NCBI GenBank assembly: GCA_009377445.1
Contig: WHUA01000012.1
Coordinates: 62,001 to 126,000 of the forward strand
Direction: 5' to 3'
From: Alphaproteobacteria bacterium
GTDB lineage: Bacteria > Pseudomonadota > Alphaproteobacteria > UBA8366
DNA: 64,000 nt
Part shown: piece after piece, positions 59,347 to 64,000 of the stretch
How positions within the stretch are numbered: the first letter of the stretch is position 1
Layout of the letters: each line of letters begins with the position of its first letter
Translations under genes and position numbers: made by a program
The notes under the pieces: model-generated
Seen by the model: only the letters and a program-made list of their open reading frames with translations
The model's database searches: none
What the model was told of the DNA's origin: nothing

Positions 59347-60456
59347 ATGAAGATCGACGACGTCGCGCTCACGCTGTTCGAATGGCCGGGCATCCCGTCG
59401 ACCAAATACGGGCGCCATACCGGGCAGTTCAAAGGCAGCAGCCAGCTCGGCCTGCTGACGGTCCGGACGGACGGCGGCGTCGAAGGCCATGCCTTCCTCG
59501 GCGCCTCCAGCCGGCCCGCTTCCCTCGACGCGCAATCGATGATGGACCAGCTCAAGCCGGTCCTGATGGGCCAGGACCCGCTCGATCGCGAGCGGCTCTA
59601 TCGCGAGATGTGCCGGCGGCTGCGGACCACGACCTATCGCGCCGTCGGCGCGGCGGACGTGGCGCTCTGGGATATCGCCGGAAAGGTCGCGGGGCTGCCG
59701 ATCTATCAGCTTCTCGGCGCGGCGCGGCACAGCATTCCGGCCTATGCAAGCTCGCCGGTCCTTCCGTCGAAGGCGGAATACGTCGCGCAGGCCGAGGAGC
59801 ATAAAGCCGGCGGCTGGGCCGCCTACAAGATCCACCCGCCGACGGAATGGCGGACGGACATCGCGATCTGCGAGGCGGTGCGGAAGGCGGTCGGCGACGG
59901 CTACCCGCTGATGCTCGACTCCACCTGGTCCTACGACTTCCCGGAAGCGCTCCGCGTCGGCAAGGCGATCGAAGCGCTCGATTACCACTGGTACGAAGAC
60001 CCGCTCGCCGAAGACGATCTCTACAACTACGTCAAGCTGCGCAACCTGCTCGGCATCCCGATCCTGGCGACGGAGCACTCGCCGGGCGGCCTCACCGGCA
60101 ACGCACCCTGGATCATGCAGCAGGCGACGGACTACCTGCGCGGCGACGTGGCGGTGAAAGGCGGCATCAGCGCCTGCATCAAGACGGCCCACCTCGCCGA
60201 GGCGTTCCACATGAGCTTCGAGATCCACCACGGCGGCAACTCGCTCAACAACGTCGCCAACCTGCACGTCGCGCTCGCCATCGCCAACTGCGAATTCTTC
60301 GAGGTGCTGCTGCCCGACGCGTCGCAGAAATACGGCCTGGTCCAGGACATCGACGTCGACCGCCAGGGCTTGGTGCACGCCCCCAAGGGCCCCGGCCTCG
60401 GCGCCGCGATCGATTTCGAGCTGATCAAGCGAAGGACGGTCGGTGAGATCCGCTGA
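59347..60456 (+). CDS. Mandelate racemase/enolase superfamily enzyme
   Basis: 369 residues. YRAVGAADVALWDIAGKVAG, then the base motif YKIHPP (KxH as in some sugar-acid dehydratases), metal ligands LMLDSTWSYD (Asp), WYEDPLAED (Glu) and ILATEHSPGG (Glu), and EIHHGGNSLN with catalytic His. It differs from the copy at 1157 (KxK type). Last gene of its unit, probably a dehydratase or racemase of an acid sugar or related compound. Confidence 0.88.
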   Translation: MKIDDVALTLFEWPGIPSTKYGRHTGQFKGSSQLGLLTVRTDGGVEGHAFLGASSRPASLDAQSMMDQLKPVLMGQDPLDRERLYREMCRRLRTTTYRAVGAADVALWDIAGKVAGLPIYQLLGAARHSIPAYASSPVLPSKAEYVAQAEEHKAGGWAAYKIHPPTEWRTDIAICEAVRKAVGDGYPLMLDSTWSYDFPEALRVGKAIEALDYHWYEDPLAEDDLYNYVKLRNLLGIPILATEHSPGGLTGNAPWIMQQATDYLRGDVAVKGGISACIKTAHLAEAFHMSFEIHHGGNSLNNVANLHVALAIANCEFFEVLLPDASQKYGLVQDIDVDRQGLVHAPKGPGLGAAIDFELIKRRTVGEIR

Positions 60457-60482
60457 CGCCGCCGTCATATCGCCATTGGCGG

Positions 60483-61067
60483 CTATGTACCTAGTGACAC
60501 AATCTCTCGGATGAGCGGCTTTAGGTCGCCTGCGAAGCTCGTGGCCATGGCCCGAAGGAAAGGCTCTGGATGAATGCGGCTAAGGTCCAGCGGATGGCCG
60601 GCCCTGAGTGCAAGAAGATGTAGGAAGCTGAGTTGCGCCCGTCCATTCCCTTCTCTGAAGGGATGGATCGCGTTCAGCTCGGCGAGAAAATCCGCCGCAC
60701 CGGCGGCAAATTCGCCAAACTGCCTATCTGCGAGAAACGAACCTCGTCGGAGACTGTCGAAGACGCGTTTCATCTCCCGCGGAATGTTCTCGGGAAAGCA
60801 GAACCAGTTCCCGTCCTTTGCCGTCCGCACCGTGCGATACCGGCCGGCCCACCGGTAGATATCCTGAAACAAGTGCCGATGCACCGCACAATAGTGAGTA
60901 GGTCCAAACCGGCCTCCCGGAAGCGGCTCTTCCGCCCGCAGGGCCGTCATCTCCATTTCGAACGCCGCGAGCACCGCAGCATCCCTGGTCTTCAATCGAT
61001 TCTTGAGTACGGACGTGCCTTTGTAGGCGTAAGGGTCGTCGAAGGCATCGTAGCCCCCGATCGTCAT
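60483..61067 (-). CDS. Fic-family toxin (AMP-transferase)
   Basis: 194 residues. Intact Fic motif HPFREGNGRAQ with catalytic His135; supporting GRYRTVRTAKDGNWFCFPEN and LADRQFGEFAAGAADFLAEL. It should transfer AMP to a target protein such as gyrase, as VbhT does, when freed from its antitoxin. The antitoxin gene overlaps its start by 4 bp (ATGA). No inhibitory helix is seen within the protein itself, so it is a class I Fic. Confidence 0.9.
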   Translation of the reverse strand: MTIGGYDAFDDPYAYKGTSVLKNRLKTRDAAVLAAFEMEMTALRAEEPLPGGRFGPTHYCAVHRHLFQDIYRWAGRYRTVRTAKDGNWFCFPENIPREMKRVFDSLRRGSFLADRQFGEFAAGAADFLAELNAIHPFREGNGRAQLSFLHLLALRAGHPLDLSRIHPEPFLRAMATSFAGDLKPLIREIVSLGT

Positions 61068-61273
61068 TTGCGCCCGTCAGCGTCCTTGTATGCGCGCAGG
61101 ACCGCTTTACGGCGTTGGGCGGGACTCATCCCGCTGACCTTGAGGGCAGCGAGCCGCTTCTTGCTTGCTGCGCTCAGTTTCAAGCCTTCCACCGCCGCAA
61201 TTGCCGAGAAGGTCTTGGCTCCGAGCACCCGCGATCCACCGCTGGCTTTCGATTTCCGGGTTCTTACTGACAT
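61064..61273 (-). CDS. VbhA-like antitoxin of the Fic toxin
   Basis: 69 residues. Basic N-terminus, then FSAIAAVEGLKLSAASKKRL and ALKVSGMSPAQRRKAVLRAY. Class I Fic antitoxins insert a Glu of an (S/T)xxxE(G/N)-type helix into the Fic active site; here AVEGL plays that part, with spacing from the preceding Ser slightly longer than the textbook motif. Cotranscribed with the Fic gene. Confidence 0.78.
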   Translation of the reverse strand: MSVRTRKSKASGGSRVLGAKTFSAIAAVEGLKLSAASKKRLAALKVSGMSPAQRRKAVLRAYKDADGRK

Positions 61274-61446
61274 ATCAGTATTGTACCGTTGTCCATCGGG
61301 TCATGCGAGGAAAAGTTGAACCGCGGTTTGGCAGTGGCACAGCAGCCGGAGCCTGCAAGATGACCGCCCTCCCCGCGCCATGCTAGCGTTGCCTGAAGAC
61401 ATCCCGCGCGACGAGCGATCACCCGTATTCCCGGAGCCCCTGTTCC

Positions 61447-62001
61447 ATGAGCACCCATCCCCTGCCGACCAAGCCGAAGCAGACGCCCGCCGTCAACGAG
61501 AGCGCCGTGCAGAAGATCGACATCGCGCTGCCGCCGGACGCCGTGCGCGAAATCGTCACCCATACCCAGGACGACGACGAGCGCATGTGGATGCCGCGCG
61601 GCGACAACGTCTGGACGCGGCCACTGATGTTCAACGTGGTGCAGGGAAGCTGGGTCAACCTGACCCGCGCCAAGGGCGAGGCGATCGTCAGCCGCCACCG
61701 CCATCCGGCGCCGGTCACCGGCTACACACTGGAAGGGTCCTGGGGCTATCTCGAGCATGAATGGACGGCGAAGGCAGGCACCTTCATCTTCGAGCCGGCG
61801 GGCGAGACCCACACCCTCGTCGTGCGGCCGGACGAAGGCCACATGCTGGTGCTGTTCCACAACTTCGGGCCGCTGCTGCATGTGGACGCGGACGGCACGG
61901 TCGTCGGCTACGAGGATGTCTTCACCCGCCTCGCCAAGGTGCGCGCGCATTTCCGCAAGGTCGGTCTCGGCGACGCGTTCGTCGACGAGATGATCCGCTG
62001 A
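61447..62001 (+). CDS. Cupin-domain protein, 2,4'-dihydroxyacetophenone dioxygenase-like
   Basis: 184 residues. Cupin motif 1 SRHRHPAPVTGYTLEGSWGY (His pair and Glu) and motif 2 EPAGETHTLVV (His), in the order of the 2,4'-dihydroxyacetophenone dioxygenase family, which cleaves aromatic ketones between carbonyl groups using Fe. Followed 26 bp later by an isopropylmalate dehydrogenase-like gene. Confidence 0.85.
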   Translation: MSTHPLPTKPKQTPAVNESAVQKIDIALPPDAVREIVTHTQDDDERMWMPRGDNVWTRPLMFNVVQGSWVNLTRAKGEAIVSRHRHPAPVTGYTLEGSWGYLEHEWTAKAGTFIFEPAGETHTLVVRPDEGHMLVLFHNFGPLLHVDADGTVVGYEDVFTRLAKVRAHFRKVGLGDAFVDEMIR

Positions 62002-62027
62002 CAAGAAAAGCAGAAGGAGCCGCCCGC

Positions 62028-63146
62028 ATGTCCGCCAACAAGCCGAAGCTGCTGATCATCCCCGGCGACGGGATCGGCCACGAAGTCATTCCGCAAGCGA
62101 CCCGCGTCGTAAATTGGTTCGCGGATAACCGCAAGATCGCCTTCGACATCAGCGAAGGCGAGCTGGGCGTCGGCTCCTACAACAAGCACGGCAAGACGAT
62201 GCTGCCCGACGCGACGCTGGAAAAGAGCTTCAAGTCCGACGCCATCCTGTTCGGCGCGATCGGCGGCGACGGCTACGAGGACATCCCGATCGACGTCCGC
62301 CGCGAGACCGGCCTGCTGGCGCTGCGGCGGAAGCTCGGCCTGTTCGCAAATCTCCGGCCCGTCGTGGCCTACGACGAGCTGCTCGACGCCAGCACGCTCA
62401 AGCCCGAGGTCATCAAGGGCGTCGACATGATCATCGTCCGCGAGCTGTCGAGCGGCATCTACTTCGGCGAGCCGCGCGGCATCGAGGACCTCGGCAATGG
62501 CGTGCGGCGCGGCTACAACACGATGTCGTACACCACGCCCGAGATTCACCGCGTGCTCCGGATATCCTTCGAGCTTGCGCGCGCGCGCCGCAACCGGCTC
62601 TGCTCGATCGAGAAATCGAACGTGCTCGAAACCAGCAAGCTGTGGCGGGAGGAAGCCCGCAAGATCGCCAGGGAGGAATATCCCGACGTGGAGTTCAAGG
62701 AGCTGATCGTCGACGCCGGTTCGATGGAGCTGATCCGCAATCCCAAGCAGTTCGACATCATCGTGACCGGCAACATGTTCGGCGACATCCTGTCCGACGC
62801 GGCGGCGATGCTGACCGGATCGCTCGGCATGCTGCCGTCCGCCTCGCTCAGCGAGCCGGACAAGAACGGCCGGCGCAACGCCTTCTACGAGCCGGTGCAC
62901 GGCGCGGCGCCGGACATCGCCGGGCGCAACATCGCGAACCCGCTCGCAGCCATCCTCAGCTTCGCCATGGCGCTGCGCCATACCTTCGAGACGCCGGACG
63001 AGGCCGACCTGCTCGAGCGCGCGGTCAGGGACACGGTGGCGCGCGGCGTTCGGACGGCGGACATCAAGGGCACGGCGACGCGCGCGGTATCGACGAGGCA
63101 GATGGGCGACGCGGTAATCGAATCGCTCGACCGGCTCAACGCGTGA
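62028..63146 (+). CDS. Isopropylmalate/tartrate dehydrogenase family decarboxylating dehydrogenase
   Basis: 372 residues from ATG 62028, preceded by AGAAGGAG. Beta-decarboxylating dehydrogenase: LLIIPGDGIGHEVIPQATRV, RRETGLLALRRKLGLFANLR, VRELSSGIYFGEPRG, IVTGNMFGDILSDAAAMLTG (metal Asp) and EPVHGAAPDIAGRNIANP. Substrates in the family are 3-isopropylmalate, tartrate or malate. In a catabolic setting tartrate- or malate-type substrates seem likelier than leucine synthesis, since leuCD are absent. Confidence 0.88.
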   Translation: MSANKPKLLIIPGDGIGHEVIPQATRVVNWFADNRKIAFDISEGELGVGSYNKHGKTMLPDATLEKSFKSDAILFGAIGGDGYEDIPIDVRRETGLLALRRKLGLFANLRPVVAYDELLDASTLKPEVIKGVDMIIVRELSSGIYFGEPRGIEDLGNGVRRGYNTMSYTTPEIHRVLRISFELARARRNRLCSIEKSNVLETSKLWREEARKIAREEYPDVEFKELIVDAGSMELIRNPKQFDIIVTGNMFGDILSDAAAMLTGSLGMLPSASLSEPDKNGRRNAFYEPVHGAAPDIAGRNIANPLAAILSFAMALRHTFETPDEADLLERAVRDTVARGVRTADIKGTATRAVSTRQMGDAVIESLDRLNA

Positions 63147-63173
63147 CGACTTCGCATCAATAGGGGACGACAG

Positions 63174-63371
63174 ATGGGCAGCAACAAGAGGGACCTTTCG
63201 GAACTCAAACGGCGCGCGGAGGCGGTCGGGCTGACGCGGCTGACCGAGGCGCATCTGGAACAGTTGCAGCGCGCGACGGACTCCATCGGCAAGCTCAAGG
63301 CGAAGCTGGCGGACGGCCTGACGGTGGCCGACGAGCCCGCGCACGTCTACTCGCTGAAACGGGAGGGCTGA
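63174..63371 (+). CDS. Small AtzG/GatC-like amidase accessory protein
   Basis: 65 residues. MGSNKRDLSELKRRAEAVGL, then TRLTEAHLEQLQRATDSIGK, a helical protein like AtzG, the small partner of the AtzE amidase (and GatC). It sits directly upstream of the amidase gene (4-bp gap), which supports a partnered complex. Similarity is by size, helices and neighbour only. Confidence 0.65.
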   Translation: MGSNKRDLSELKRRAEAVGLTRLTEAHLEQLQRATDSIGKLKAKLADGLTVADEPAHVYSLKREG

Positions 63372-63375
63372 CGCC

Positions 63376-64000
63376 ATGGACGACTACGCATACCTCACCA
63401 TCGCGGAGGCCTCGGCCCTGATCCGGGCCAAGAAGATCTCGCCGGTCGAGTATACCCAGGCCCTGTTGGCCCGCATCGAGAAGCTCGACCCCGGCCTCAA
63501 CGCTTTCCTCCGCCAGACGCCGGACATCGCGCTGGCCGATGCGCGGCGTACCGAGCAGGAGATCGTCAAGGGCAACTGGCGCGGCCCACTGCACGGCGTG
63601 CCCTACGGGCTCAAGGACATCATCGACTACGAAGGCCTGCCGACAACGGGCCATTCCAAGATCCTGAAGGACAACATCGCCAAAGCCGATGCGACTGTCG
63701 CCGCCCGGCTGCGCGCGGCCGGGGGCGTCTTCATGGGCAAGCTGTCGACGCACGAATTCGCGATCGGCGGGCCGTCCTTCGACCTGCCCTGGCCGCCGGC
63801 GCGCAACCCCTGGAACGCGGACCATCATCCGGGCGGATCGTCCAGCGGATCGGGCTGCGCGCTCGCCGCGGGCCTGTTCCCGGCCGCGCTCGGCAGCGAC
63901 ACCGGCGGCTCGATCCGCAATCCCGCCTCGATGTGCGGCATCGCCGGGCTGAAGCCGACCTATGGCCGGACCAGCCGGCGCGGCGTGCTGCCCCTCTCCT
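63376..64000 (+). CDS. Amidase signature family enzyme, 3' end outside window
   Basis: 208 complete codons seen from ATG 63376; the gene runs off the window. Amidase-signature triad: Lys80 in YGLKDII, cis-Ser155 in HHPGGSSSGSG, and nucleophile Ser179 in GSDTGGSIRNPAS. Resembles AtzE/GatA-like enzymes. With the AtzG-like gene upstream it may hydrolyse a ureido or amide intermediate. Confidence 0.9.
   Translation, partial: MDDYAYLTIAEASALIRAKKISPVEYTQALLARIEKLDPGLNAFLRQTPDIALADARRTEQEIVKGNWRGPLHGVPYGLKDIIDYEGLPTTGHSKILKDNIAKADATVAARLRAAGGVFMGKLSTHEFAIGGPSFDLPWPPARNPWNADHHPGGSSSGSGCALAAGLFPAALGSDTGGSIRNPASMCGIAGLKPTYGRTSRRGVLPLS

Noticed and set aside
58186..60468. A 760-codon minus-strand open frame.
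   Set aside because: Shadow of the LLM and enolase-superfamily genes, which have full motif support.

Overview
The window is GC-rich bacterial chromosome, most likely from an alphaproteobacterium. This is inferred from the mix of families (DUF6481, DUF1993, TAXI-type binding protein, HU-like protein, CmcJ/NvfI-like enzyme) and from GC-rich codon use; no rRNA or tRNA gene is visible to confirm it. Genes are packed in short transcription units. Most encode catabolic or accessory enzymes: four LLM flavin-dependent oxidoreductases (one broken), two enolase-superfamily enzymes, three acyl-CoA dehydrogenases, two acyl-CoA carboxylase carboxyltransferases, three short-chain dehydrogenases and four alpha/beta hydrolases. 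This suggests a versatile heterotroph degrading many organic acids and aromatic or terpenoid-like carbon sources.

Layout. 1-17.3 kb: a ThDP enzyme and an enolase-superfamily enzyme, a carboxyltransferase, a GST, an LLM enzyme, an SDR, a TauD-type dioxygenase, hydrolases, a D-aminoacylase-like amidohydrolase, and a cupin gene broken by an internal deletion. 17.5-21.9 kb: an HU-like protein, an AbrB-Doc toxin-antitoxin operon with a long palindromic operator, a coiled-coil protein, a CmcJ/NvfI-like enzyme with an amidohydrolase, and a RidA protein. 22.2-29.4 kb: an LLM gene split by a 6.1-kb IS1595-family transposon with perfect 18-bp inverted ends, an 8-bp target duplication and about nine cargo genes. 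29.5-37 kb: DUF1993, two hydrolases, then a beta-oxidation block (glutaryl-CoA dehydrogenase, thiolase, 3-hydroxyacyl-CoA dehydrogenase) and an SDR. 37.1-37.9 kb: a glutaredoxin-DinB fusion whose first redox residue is an in-frame TGA, followed at the right distance by a hairpin of the bacterial SECIS type; this is a strong candidate selenoprotein. 38-43 kb: a YqgE-like protein, a HIT protein, a TAXI-type protein, speD facing an XRE regulator across twin palindromes, a phosphatase and MazEF. 43-52.5 kb: two acyl-CoA dehydrogenases, an SDR, a beta-hydroxyacid dehydrogenase, a DHA2 exporter, a conserved unknown and a second carboxyltransferase. 52.7-64 kb: a regulator, exported His-rich and glycine-zipper proteins, a PLP enzyme with a MaoC-like hydratase, a LysR regulator, an LLM enzyme and an enolase-superfamily enzyme, a Fic-VbhA pair, a cupin, an isopropylmalate dehydrogenase-like enzyme, and an AtzG-like protein next to a truncated amidase.

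Many gaps between genes hold one of three dispersed palindromic repeat families, called here A (two hairpins around an AT-rich core), B (paired GTCGAAG-type arms) and C (GC hairpins). One B copy and several C copies touch the ends of genes, and a C copy supplies the last codons of the GST. Four toxin-antitoxin loci or remnants, the transposon and the repeats mark this as an accessory-rich, rearranging stretch.
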